This document shows, in pieces, positions 35,101-42,095 of a DNA stretch of 64,000 nucleotides. The first letter of the stretch is position 1, and each line of letters begins with the position of its first letter. The position numbers and the translations under genes are program-made. The DNA is from Burkholderiales bacterium (lineage in GTDB: Bacteria; Pseudomonadota; Gammaproteobacteria; Burkholderiales; Burkholderiaceae_C). The stretch is from the NCBI GenBank assembly GCA_947372465.1, contig CANBTT010000002.1:90544-154543 (forward strand), in the 5' to 3' direction. The notes under the pieces were generated by a model. That model saw nothing but the letters and a program-made list of their open reading frames with translations. It had not been told where the DNA came from and did no database searches.

Positions 35101-35337
35101 TTATTTTTTCATGGCCTCCTTTGCCATCGAGTTCTTTGCCATCGAATCCTTTGCCATGGAATCCTTTGCCATAGCGTCCTTTGCCATGGAGTCCTTGGCC
35201 ATAGCGTCTTTTGCCATGCCTGTTTTCTGCATCGTGTCTTTGCCCATGTCCTCTTTGGACATGGCGTCAAGTGCGAAACCCACACTTGCAAAAAACAAAA
35301 TACTTGTGCTTACAAAAAAAGTGGTTAAAAATTTCAT
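35101..35337 (-). CDS. Secreted pentapeptide MXKDX-repeat protein
   Basis: A 78-residue protein: a signal peptide (residues 1-22, FFVSTSILFFASVGFA), then ten consecutive pentapeptides of the form Met-x-Lys-(Asp/Glu)-x from residue 26 to 75, seven of them beginning MAK. This is the known 'pentapeptide MXKDX repeat' family of small exported proteins, whose function is not established. Met every five residues suggests metal (copper) binding or methionine oxidation, which is inference. The start ATG has GGGAG eight bases upstream. A SigF-type promoter pattern points at it from 35611, which would give a leader of about 240 bases. Confidence 0.85.
   Translation of the reverse strand: MKFLTTFFVSTSILFFASVGFALDAMSKEDMGKDTMQKTGMAKDAMAKDSMAKDAMAKDSMAKDSMAKNSMAKEAMKK
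35113..35262 (-). repeat. Ten tandem 15-bp units encoding Met-x-Lys-x-x
   Basis: An in-frame tandem array with a 15-base period inside the MXKDX gene. On the + strand the units read like TCCTTTGCCAT followed by a variable few bases. The seven downstream units (MAK...) are nearly identical at DNA level and the first three have diverged. Such arrays change copy number by slippage, and a whole unit keeps the frame. Confidence 0.9.
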
Positions 35338-35670
35338 GTCATGCTCCCGTTAACGTCGTACATGGCGAAATGCCGTTTATCCAGCGCAATGGGCCAAATT
35401 GCCTATTGCTGCTGTCATCATCGATGGATAAGAATTTCCTAAGCCCTCAAGTTCAACACAAAGGGTAGAAGAACCTCACTTAAGCTTTGGAAACGCTTTG
35501 TAGAGCAGTCATTGACATGAAAACACCCATGGAGTCGGTGCTTTAACTCATTTTGATGCGTCAATTCTTTCTCTACATCCAGTAATTCGTATTCAAAGGG
35601 TGGAAGGTTACAATTGTTTCAAGTATTTAAATGAATCTTTTTTTAATTCAATTTGTAACCCAATCGCCAT
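35338..35670. other. 333-base intergenic control region
   Basis: The gap between the MXKDX gene and the sigma gene. It holds the minus-strand promoter pattern and the -35 of the plus-strand one, separated by about 43 AT-rich bases. The 240 bases on the MXKDX side contain no reading frame longer than 16 codons on the minus strand, so they look like a long untranslated leader. Confidence 0.6.
35586..35611 (-). promoter_or_regulatory. SigF-type ECF promoter pattern toward the MXKDX gene
   Basis: On the minus strand GTAACC (35611-35606) is followed after exactly 16 bases by CGAA (35589-35586). The flank before the -35 is CAATT and a T follows CGAA, the same as in the opposite-strand copy at 35655. 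As I recall, GTAACC-N16-CGAA is the promoter described for the Caulobacter SigF/NrsF system. It points to the MXKDX-repeat gene 250 bases downstream, with no other gene between. Confidence 0.75.
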
Positions 35671-35680
35671 ATGAAACGAA
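35655..35680 (+). promoter_or_regulatory. SigF-type ECF promoter pattern toward the sigma gene
   Basis: GTAACC (35655-35660), 16 bases, then CGAA (35677-35680), with a CAATTT flank upstream and T downstream, matching the divergent copy. It points into the sigma-factor gene and implies positive autoregulation. The -10 element lies at codons 3-4 of the reading frame counted from ATG 35671, so a transcript from here would begin near 35687, after that ATG. Confidence 0.65.
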
Positions 35681-36240
35681 TAAAGGAGAGTGACCCTAAA
35701 TTCGTTGAAATTGAAAATGCACTGAAACGTTCCTTTCTAAGCGGAGTGGACGGAGATCAACTGCTTTACAAACAGTTCTTAACCTCTGTGAGCATTCATT
35801 TGAGAGCTTTTTTTAAAAAAAGGCTCTTTCAACTTCCTGATGAAATAGAAGACTTGGTTCAAGAGACCTTGTTGGCCGTGCATAACCAAAGACATACCTT
35901 TGAGCGTGATCAAGTGATCACCTCCTGGGTTTATGCCATTGCTCGCTACAAGATGATTGATCTTTTTCGCGCTAGATCGATCAAGGACGCATTGAATGAC
36001 CCCTTGGACGATGAGATGGAGATTTTTGCGCATTCAGAGACAGACATGTTCGAAGCGAAAAGAGATTTGCATGTTTTATTAAGTGGTTTACCCGAGCGAC
36101 AAAGACTTCCCATCGTTCACGTCAAAATTGAAGGTTTGACCGTTGAACAAACCGCGAAGTTAACTGGGATGACGCCCTCGGCGATCAAAGTGGGTATCCA
36201 CAGGGGCTTAAAAGCGCTTGCCAGTCAATTGAGGAAATAA
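35671..36240 (+). CDS. ECF sigma factor, SigF/NrsF type
   Basis: A 189-residue sigma-70 family protein of the ECF class. Region 2 shows DEIEDLVQETLLAVHNQRHTF and SWVYAIARYKMIDLFRAR; region 4 shows LPERQRLPIVHVKIEGLTVE and MTPSAIKVGIHRGLKALAS. The gene that follows, 2 bases away, is a DUF1109 anti-sigma factor, which places it in the SigF group. The start is doubtful: ATG 35671 has no Shine-Dalgarno sequence, and the autoregulatory -10 lies just inside it. AAAGGAG at 35682-35688 has no start codon at proper spacing, and the next in-frame candidates are CTG 35722 and GTG 35746 (164 residues, region 2 still intact). Confidence 0.9.
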   Translation: MKRIKESDPKFVEIENALKRSFLSGVDGDQLLYKQFLTSVSIHLRAFFKKRLFQLPDEIEDLVQETLLAVHNQRHTFERDQVITSWVYAIARYKMIDLFRARSIKDALNDPLDDEMEIFAHSETDMFEAKRDLHVLLSGLPERQRLPIVHVKIEGLTVEQTAKLTGMTPSAIKVGIHRGLKALASQLRK

Positions 36241-36242
36241 AT

Positions 36243-36884
36243 ATGAAAACAAATGACCTGATTGACTTTTTATCCATCGAGCCTCAAGTCTTGCCCAAAA
36301 GTTTTTGGCGACTGCGTTCTGTCGCCTTGTTGATTGGTGGACTTTTGATCTCATCGCTCATGATGAAAGCTCTCTACGGAGTTCGTCCCGATCTCTTACA
36401 GAGCATGTCGCAGGCGAACTTCTGGGTGAAATTGATGTTCTCCATCAGTCTTGCTGTTCCCGCGTCTCAGCTTTTAATCTCTCTGGGTCGCCCAGGAATG
36501 CACATCAAATGGCTCTGGTGGTTCATGGCCATCCCCTTTTTGGCGATGGGTTTGATGGCACTTCAAGAGGTCATGCATGCCGATGTCTCTCAAAGAAGCG
36601 CGATGGTGTTGGGTGAGACTTGGCGTTCTTGCCCATTCAACATCACCTTGCTATCACTTCCTTTGTTGAGTGCTTCACTTTGGATTGCCAAGTCACTCGC
36701 CCCTACAAAGCTTCAATTAACAGGCGCTTGCGCTGGGTTCTTATCGGGTGCGTTGGCGGCAATGGTGTATTGCTTTCATTGTCCCGAGTCGGCCCTGCCC
36801 TTTGTTGTCATTTGGTATTCATTGGGCATCCTTCTTCCCATGGGACTGGGTGCTTATTTGGGTCCAAAAATATTAAGCTGGTAA
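36243..36884 (+). CDS. DUF1109 (NrsF-type) membrane anti-sigma factor
   Basis: A 213-residue inner-membrane protein with six predicted helices (for example SVALLIGGLLISSLM, WLWWFMAIPFLAMGLMAL, IWYSLGILLPMGLGAYLG). NrsF proteins hold their ECF sigma factor at the membrane and release it under metal or oxidative stress. Cys at about 130 (TWRSCPFNI) and at 177 and 180 (VYCFHCPESALPF) fall where the family's redox-sensitive cysteine pair is expected, as I recall it. It starts 2 bases after the sigma stop, so the two are translated together. Confidence 0.88.
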   Translation: MKTNDLIDFLSIEPQVLPKSFWRLRSVALLIGGLLISSLMMKALYGVRPDLLQSMSQANFWVKLMFSISLAVPASQLLISLGRPGMHIKWLWWFMAIPFLAMGLMALQEVMHADVSQRSAMVLGETWRSCPFNITLLSLPLLSASLWIAKSLAPTKLQLTGACAGFLSGALAAMVYCFHCPESALPFVVIWYSLGILLPMGLGAYLGPKILSW

Positions 36885-36900
36885 GCGCAAGCTTGACCGG

Positions 36901-37455
36901 ATGGCTACCATGCTGCAACAACCTCAAAACGTCCTCACCTTTTGGTTTGAAGAGATTGCCCCTCAACAGTGGTGGGTGAAATCCCCAGATTTCGACCAAC
37001 TGATTGCCCATCGATTTGGTGCTTTGCATCGGTCAGTCGCGAGCTGTGAGATGTTTGCTTGGCGTGAAACACCGCAGGGCCGTTTGGCCGAGATCATCGT
37101 GCTCGATCAGTTTTCTAGAAACATTTCCCGCGACAAGCCCCAAGCTTATGCCCATGATGCTTTGGCTTTGGCCTTGGCGCAAACGGCGGTTGAGCTAGAA
37201 GTCGACAAGGCGATGAGTGCAAAAATGAAGCAGTTCTTGTACATGCCCTTTATGCACAGCGAGTCTTTGGCCATTCACGCGGTGGCTTTGAAGCTTTTTG
37301 CAGCGACGGGTCTTGAAAAGAGTCTGCAGTCAGAGCTCAAGCATCAAGCCATCATTGAGCGTTTTGGTCGATATCCACATCGAAATCAGCACCTGGGGCG
37401 TCAATCTTCGCCCCAGGAGTTGGAATTCTTGGCGCTACCCCACTCTTCTTTTTAA
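36901..37455 (+). CDS. DUF924 family protein
   Basis: A 184-residue soluble protein of the DUF924 (TPR-like helical) family. The typical marks are VLTFWFEEIAPQQWWVKSPD at the N-terminus, GRLAEIIVLDQFSRNISRDK in the middle, and FLYMPFMHSESLAIHAVALK followed by IIERFGRYPHRNQHLGRQSS at the end. Biochemical function is unknown. It begins 16 bases after the anti-sigma gene, so it may be co-transcribed, but family members are found in many unrelated settings and a role in the stress unit should not be assumed. Confidence 0.88.
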   Translation: MATMLQQPQNVLTFWFEEIAPQQWWVKSPDFDQLIAHRFGALHRSVASCEMFAWRETPQGRLAEIIVLDQFSRNISRDKPQAYAHDALALALAQTAVELEVDKAMSAKMKQFLYMPFMHSESLAIHAVALKLFAATGLEKSLQSELKHQAIIERFGRYPHRNQHLGRQSSPQELEFLALPHSSF

Positions 37456-37498
37456 AGCCGCACGCCAATTTAAGGGGGCTGAGCGTAGACGCCTTGAC

Positions 37499-38647
37499 CT
37501 AAAAGCTGTGGCGCAAAATGTCCTTGTAATCCTCAGGCTTGGCCAGAACGGGATTGCTTGCATGACAGTGGTCTTTCATGGCTCCTGAGATGATGTCATC
37601 AAATTGTTGTTCCTTCACGCCATAATCTTTAAGACCTCTAGGCAGTCCCAAGCGTTCATTCATCTCTTTAATCGCTAAAGCGATCTCCTGCCCCGCATTG
37701 GCCGGATGACCCAAGCCCATGGCATAGGCCATGCGCTGCATCTTGTTTTGACTCTGTAGGGTTGGATCCGTTTGATTGAACTGCACAACGCTCGGTAAAA
37801 AAAGCGCATTCAATGTCCCATGATGGAGCTTGGGGTTGAGGCCACCAAGACTGTGACTCAAAGAGTGCACGCATCCCAAGCCCTTTTGAAAGGCCATGGC
37901 ACCTTGCATGGATGCGCTCATCATCTGAAGTCGAGCCTCTTTGTTGTCTCCGTTCAAACACGCTTTTTCAATAAAGCGCCATCCCCTCTCCAGACCATCC
38001 AAGGCGATGCCATCTGCAGGCGGATTAAAAACCGACGCCATGAATGTCTCCATGCAGTGTGCAATGGCGTCCATGCCCGTTGCTGCTGTGAGCAGGGGCG
38101 GTAAACTCATGGTGAGCAAGGGATCCAAGAGCGCCAATTTGGGCATCAAATGCCATGAATGAAAGCCCAATTTGCGTCCATCTTTGACAATCAAGATCGC
38201 ACCCCTTGCCACCTCGCTGCCCGTGCCTGCGGTGGTGGGGATGGCGATGATTTTGGGCACGAGTTCCGTGATCTTGGAGCTTCCCCCCTCAATGGTCGCA
38301 TAGTTCTTTAGCTCGCCAGCGTGTGAGGCCATGATGGCAACACCCTTGGCACAATCGATGGAGGAGCCACCTCCCAGAGCAATGATGCCATCGGCCTTGT
38401 GTTTGATAAAGAGCTCTTTGGCAGCTTGCACCGCACTCTCTGTGGGGTTGCTTGGTGTTTGATCAAAGACAGCCACCTCAAGCCCTTTAATTTCAGCCAT
38501 CAATTTGCTCAAAATCCCTAAAGAACGAATGCCCGTATCGGTCACAATCAAGGGACGATGGATGTCAAGCAGTGCACATTCATTTTTGAGCGCTGATAGA
38601 GCGCCAAAATCAATCAAAATGCGGGTCAAATAATGGATATGATTCAT
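37499..38647 (-). CDS. Iron-containing alcohol dehydrogenase
   Basis: A 382-residue group III (Fe-dependent) alcohol dehydrogenase. GIIALGGGSSIDCAKGVAIM binds the cofactor and KIIAIPTTAGTGSEVARGAI is typical. Metal ligands are expected in TGMDAIAHCMETFMAS and GCVHSLSHSLGGLNPKLHHG. It oxidises an alcohol or reduces an aldehyde or ketone with NAD(P)H; the substrate is unknown. It converges with the DUF924 gene and has no operon partner. A 196-base gap separates it from the divergent thioesterase-GNAT gene. Confidence 0.92.
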   Translation of the reverse strand: MNHIHYLTRILIDFGALSALKNECALLDIHRPLIVTDTGIRSLGILSKLMAEIKGLEVAVFDQTPSNPTESAVQAAKELFIKHKADGIIALGGGSSIDCAKGVAIMASHAGELKNYATIEGGSSKITELVPKIIAIPTTAGTGSEVARGAILIVKDGRKLGFHSWHLMPKLALLDPLLTMSLPPLLTAATGMDAIAHCMETFMASVFNPPADGIALDGLERGWRFIEKACLNGDNKEARLQMMSASMQGAMAFQKGLGCVHSLSHSLGGLNPKLHHGTLNALFLPSVVQFNQTDPTLQSQNKMQRMAYAMGLGHPANAGQEIALAIKEMNERLGLPRGLKDYGVKEQQFDDIISGAMKDHCHASNPVLAKPEDYKDILRHSF

Positions 38648-38843
38648 TCAAGTTCGGGTCAAACAGCTTAATCAAGAGGGGCGGTTATGATTGAACTTCA
38701 TGATTTCATATTTTTGGGTCTTAGTCCCTTCAGTAAAACCCCATCCTCCTAAACCCGACCCTCCTTAACCCTGATGCATCTCAAAAAACACTTGTTTTTT
38801 CACCTGTAAAACAAATGTATTTCTTTCAAATGGAGTCCATGCC

Positions 38844-39713
38844 ATGACACATGCTCGTGAAAATTTCCGTTTCTTCACCAAGCTCAGGGTGCGATGGGTG
38901 GAAGTGGATATGCAGAAAATTGTCTTCAACGGACACTACTTGATGTACCTCGACACGGCCATTGCAGACTACTGGCGTGCACTCGGTTTGCCCTATGAGA
39001 GAACCATGCAAGCCCTCAAAGGCGACTTGTTTGTTGTGAAGTCGAGTCTTGAGTACCATGGCTCCGCCATGTACGATGACATCTTAGACATCGGTCTGAA
39101 GTGTGACAAGGTGGGCAACTCCTCGGTGCTGATTTCAGGTGGCATTTTTAAGAATCAAACCTGTTTGGTCCGTGCTGAGATGGTCTACGTGTTTGCGAAC
39201 CCTCAGACCAAGCAGTCGATGACCGTGCCCTCACAAGTGAGACAATTGCTCGAAGATTTTGAAGCAAACAGGCCTGTGATTCAAACGGTCATGGGCCCGT
39301 GGTCTGAACTCAAGCCCCAGGCATTGCCTTTGCGTATGGAGGTCTTTGTCAATGAGCAAGGTGTGCCCGCTGAGATGGAGCAAGACGAGGACGATGACCG
39401 AAGTCAACACATTGTTTTAAAGAATGCGCTTGGCTTCACCGTAGGCACCGCCAGGCTCTTGCCTGCGCTGGATGGCGTGTCTCGAATCGGTCGCATGGCC
39501 GTGGACCGTCAATTGCGAGGCCATGGTATGGGATCGACCCTGCTCAACACCTTGATCCATGAAGCCCAGCGAAGAGGCGATCAACACATTCGCCTTCATG
39601 CACAAAGACCCGCTCAGTCCTTTTATGCCAAACACGGCTTCAAAACAGTGGGCGAGACGTTCATCGAAGCGGGAATTGAACACGTTGAAATGATGCTGCA
39701 TTTGAAAGACTGA
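38844..39713 (+). CDS. Fusion of acyl-CoA thioesterase (YbgC/FadM type) and GNAT acetyltransferase
   Basis: 289 residues in two domains. Residues 1-140 are a 4HBT hotdog thioesterase: RVRWVEVDMQKIVFNGHYLM, where the Asp sits at the catalytic place, and YWRALGLPYERTM. Residues 150-289 are a GNAT N-acetyltransferase of the ElaA-like kind: LRMEVFVNEQGVPAEMEQDE, IGRMAVDRQLRGHGMGSTLL (the acetyl-CoA loop R-G-x-G-x-G) and AQRPAQSFYAKHGFKTVG. Both halves handle acyl-CoA, so substrate channelling or opposing reactions are conceivable. The frame is continuous, so it is a real fusion rather than two misread genes. It ends at a bidirectional terminator. Confidence 0.9.
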   Translation: MTHARENFRFFTKLRVRWVEVDMQKIVFNGHYLMYLDTAIADYWRALGLPYERTMQALKGDLFVVKSSLEYHGSAMYDDILDIGLKCDKVGNSSVLISGGIFKNQTCLVRAEMVYVFANPQTKQSMTVPSQVRQLLEDFEANRPVIQTVMGPWSELKPQALPLRMEVFVNEQGVPAEMEQDEDDDRSQHIVLKNALGFTVGTARLLPALDGVSRIGRMAVDRQLRGHGMGSTLLNTLIHEAQRRGDQHIRLHAQRPAQSFYAKHGFKTVGETFIEAGIEHVEMMLHLKD

Positions 39714-39737
39714 AGCCCTTTTCAGTGACGCAATTAA

Positions 39738-39759
39738 AAAGCGCCTTAAAAGGCGCTTT
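39738..39759. terminator. Bidirectional terminator between convergent genes
   Basis: AAAGCGCCTT (39738-39747) and AAGGCGCTTT (39750-39759) make a perfect 10-bp stem with a minimal loop (4 bases if the inner pair opens). The A-tract before and T-tract after let it work in both directions, between the thioesterase-GNAT gene and the convergent cysteine-motif gene. Confidence 0.8.
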
Positions 39760-39776
39760 ATGGCGTCCAATGGAGC

Positions 39777-40199
39777 TTACTTTTTAGGCGCTTTGCCGCC
39801 ACTCTTGATGCATTCGTCCATTGACTTGAACTCAGTGAAGTTCTTGGTCTTGTCATAACTGGGTGAGGTTTTGTCGTGACAAATACCTGAGTCTGATTTC
39901 TTCACAATGCTCACCTCAGCCACAGGTGCTTTGGCATTGGCCGGTGGTTTGCCGCCACTTTTGACGCATTCGTCCATGGAGTTGAATGGTGTGAAATTTT
40001 TCGTGTTGCCAAAGCTTGGGCTGCTTTTGTCGTGACAAATACCAGCGTCAGACTTCTTGACCACAGGGTCTGCAGCAGCTGCAGGCGCTGGTGCGGGCGC
40101 GTCTTTCTTTGCATCTGCAGCAAAAACTTGCACGCCAAAGCTCAAGGCCAAGGCGCTTGCGACAGAGATCATCAACTGGCGAAGGGTGACAGGGGTCAT
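39777..40199 (-). CDS. Secreted protein with duplicated cysteine motif (unknown function)
   Basis: A 140-residue exported protein. The signal peptide (ISVASALALSFGVQVFAADA) is followed by an Ala/Pro/Lys linker and two near-identical 38-residue modules at residues 47-84 and 99-136. Each has GICHDK(S/T)SPS, then TKNFT, then SMDEC and KSGGK. Each module has two cysteines 23 residues apart (55/78 and 107/130) and a conserved His after the first Cys, suggesting a disulfide-closed small fold or a metal or haem site. I recall similar single modules at the ends of some secreted nuclease-like proteins but cannot confirm it. ATG 40199 has AAGGAA upstream. Confidence 0.8.
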   Translation of the reverse strand: MTPVTLRQLMISVASALALSFGVQVFAADAKKDAPAPAPAAAADPVVKKSDAGICHDKSSPSFGNTKNFTPFNSMDECVKSGGKPPANAKAPVAEVSIVKKSDSGICHDKTSPSYDKTKNFTEFKSMDECIKSGGKAPKK

Positions 40200-40264
40200 C
40201 TTAGAGTTCCTTATAAAGAAGTAAGTACAAAGAGAAGAATAAACGCAAACGAAGCCCCGGCGTA

Positions 40265-40720
40265 TTAGGGTTTAACGTAGCGAAAGGTGCCTGTGGCATG
40301 CGCGCACAGCACATTTTGTGCATCAAACACGCGGGTTTCCATGAAGGCCATGCTCTTGGTTCGATGTAAAAGTTGGCCAAGGGCTTTAAGTGGCCCTTTG
40401 GCTGGGTTAAAAAAGGTGGTCTTCATCTCAATGGTGACCACTCTTGAGCCAGTCTCAACACTTCTCGCCGCATTGGCCATGCTCACATCCATGAGCGTCA
40501 TCAACGCACCACCGTGGGTGACTTTGAATGAGTTCATGTGTGCGTCCTGCGCCTCATACCCAAGAACAGATTGCCCGCCCTCGGCGCTTACAAATTGAAA
40601 GCCTAAAAAGTCAGCAAAGGGGATGTACAAGCCAAAGTCTTTGACAAAGGCCGCGTAGCGTTGTTCATCAATGGCATGGGGCGTGACCGAGGGTTCAGTG
40701 GGATGATCTAGTGGCGACAT
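40265..40720 (-). CDS. PaaI-type hotdog thioesterase
   Basis: A 151-residue single-domain hotdog protein. The PaaI signature FKVTHGGALMTLMDVSMANA contains the conserved H-G-G and the acidic residue of the catalytic helix. It is followed by VVTIEMKTTFFNPAKGPLKA and CAHATGTFRYVKP. It would hydrolyse acyl-CoA or aromatic-acyl-CoA thioesters. It lies upstream of the cysteine-motif gene and 122 bases after the thiolase on the same strand, fitting the fatty-acid/CoA theme of this block. Confidence 0.9.
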   Translation of the reverse strand: MSPLDHPTEPSVTPHAIDEQRYAAFVKDFGLYIPFADFLGFQFVSAEGGQSVLGYEAQDAHMNSFKVTHGGALMTLMDVSMANAARSVETGSRVVTIEMKTTFFNPAKGPLKALGQLLHRTKSMAFMETRVFDAQNVLCAHATGTFRYVKP

Positions 40721-40842
40721 GTTGAGGCATTGAAAATAGAGGTGAGTTTAAACGACAAATTTATTGCATTTTTAAACATTGTAAACAGAATGAATCGCTT
40801 AAAAATGAAAATCAAAAGTCAGCTCCAAAAGCGCATGTCCAC

Positions 40843-42018
40843 TTACAGCACTTCAAAGAGGCCCACAGCCCCCATGCCCCCGCCAACGCACATGGTCACT
40901 GCAACCCGTTTAGCCCCTCTTCGACGTCCTTCGATCAAAGCGTGTCCAGTCATGCGCTGACCGCTCATGCCGTAAGGGTGACCCAAAGCAATTGCGCCTC
41001 CATTGACATTGAGCAAAGCGGGATCGATGCCCAATTGATCCCGACAATAGATCACTTGCACAGCAAAGGCTTCGTTCAACTCCCACAAATCGATGTCTTG
41101 CACTTTCAAGCCCAACTGTTTTAAGAGCTTTGGCACCGCGAAGACGGGTCCGATGCCCATCTCATCGGGCTCGCATCCGGCAACGGCAAAACCCAGAAAA
41201 CGGCCCAAGGGCTTGAGGCCAAGTTGAGCCACTCTTTGCTCATCCATGACGACACAAGCCCCTGCCCCATCCGAGAATTGGCTGGCGTTGCCGGCGGCAA
41301 TCCGTCCACCCGGTGTTGCAGGCTTGATGGCACTCAAGGCTTCCTGGGTGGTGCCCAAGCGTGTGCCCTCGTCTTTGCTCAGTGTGACTTGCTGCGTCAT
41401 CAAGCCCATGACCTTGTCCAGCACGCCTGCGTGCGTGGTGATGGGCACGATTTCATCGTCGAACAAGCCCTTTTCTTGAGCGTTACAGGCCCTTTGTTGG
41501 CTTAGAGCGCCATAGGCGTCCATGGCCTCTCGATCGATGTTGTAACGCTTGGCCACTTGTTCTGCCGTTTGAAGCATGTTCCAGTAAATTTCTGGCTTCT
41601 TCTTTTGCAACTGTGGGTCGATGAACATGTGCATATTGATTTCTTGCTGCACGCAGGAGATGCTCTCAACACCACCAGCGATAAACACCTGAGCTTCCCC
41701 TGAAATGATCCGTTGGGCGGCCAAGGCAATGGTTTGCAAGCCTGATGAGCAAAATCGATTGACCGTCATGCCCGAGACGCTCATGGGCAGGCCTGCAGAA
41801 ATGGCGCTTTGTCGAGCGATGTTCCAGCCTGTGGCCCCTTCAGGATTGGCGCACCCCATGATCACATCTTCGACCATGTCACCCGTGATCCCCGCTCGCG
41901 CCAAGGCGTGCTTGACCACATGACCTCCAAGCACAGCACCATGGGTCATGTTGAATGCGCCACGCCAGCTTTTTGCAAGGGGTGTTCTGGCGGTGGAGAC
42001 AATGAGAGCTTGTGTCAT
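40843..42018 (-). CDS. Acetyl-CoA acyltransferase (thiolase)
   Basis: A 391-residue thiolase catalysing the last step of beta-oxidation, or the reverse condensation. The acylated Cys is in [20 protein letters not shown] near residue 89. The C-terminal half has [20 protein letters not shown] (His) and [16 protein letters not shown] (second Cys). The length is normal. It is directly downstream of the FadB-type gene (77 bases) and probably forms the beta subunit of a trifunctional-type pair. Confidence 0.94.
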   Translation of the reverse strand: MTQALIVSTARTPLAKSWRGAFNMTHGAVLGGHVVKHALARAGITGDMVEDVIMGCANPEGATGWNIARQSAISAGLPMSVSGMTVNRFCSSGLQTIALAAQRIISGEAQVFIAGGVESISCVQQEINMHMFIDPQLQKKKPEIYWNMLQTAEQVAKRYNIDREAMDAYGALSQQRACNAQEKGLFDDEIVPITTHAGVLDKVMGLMTQQVTLSKDEGTRLGTTQEALSAIKPATPGGRIAAGNASQFSDGAGACVVMDEQRVAQLGLKPLGRFLGFAVAGCEPDEMGIGPVFAVPKLLKQLGLKVQDIDLWELNEAFAVQVIYCRDQLGIDPALLNVNGGAIALGHPYGMSGQRMTGHALIEGRRRGAKRVAVTMCVGGGMGAVGLFEVL

Positions 42019-42095
42019 GAAAGGGTCCTAGGGGCAAAGGGGTTGAACGTTGTGAGGCTTTGACTTTGAAGAGCCTTGGGCTTGAAGACAAGGAT

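Noticed and set aside
35113..35262. Regular repeat considered as a CRISPR array
   Set aside because: The 15-base units are contiguous with no spacers and encode an in-frame pentapeptide repeat.
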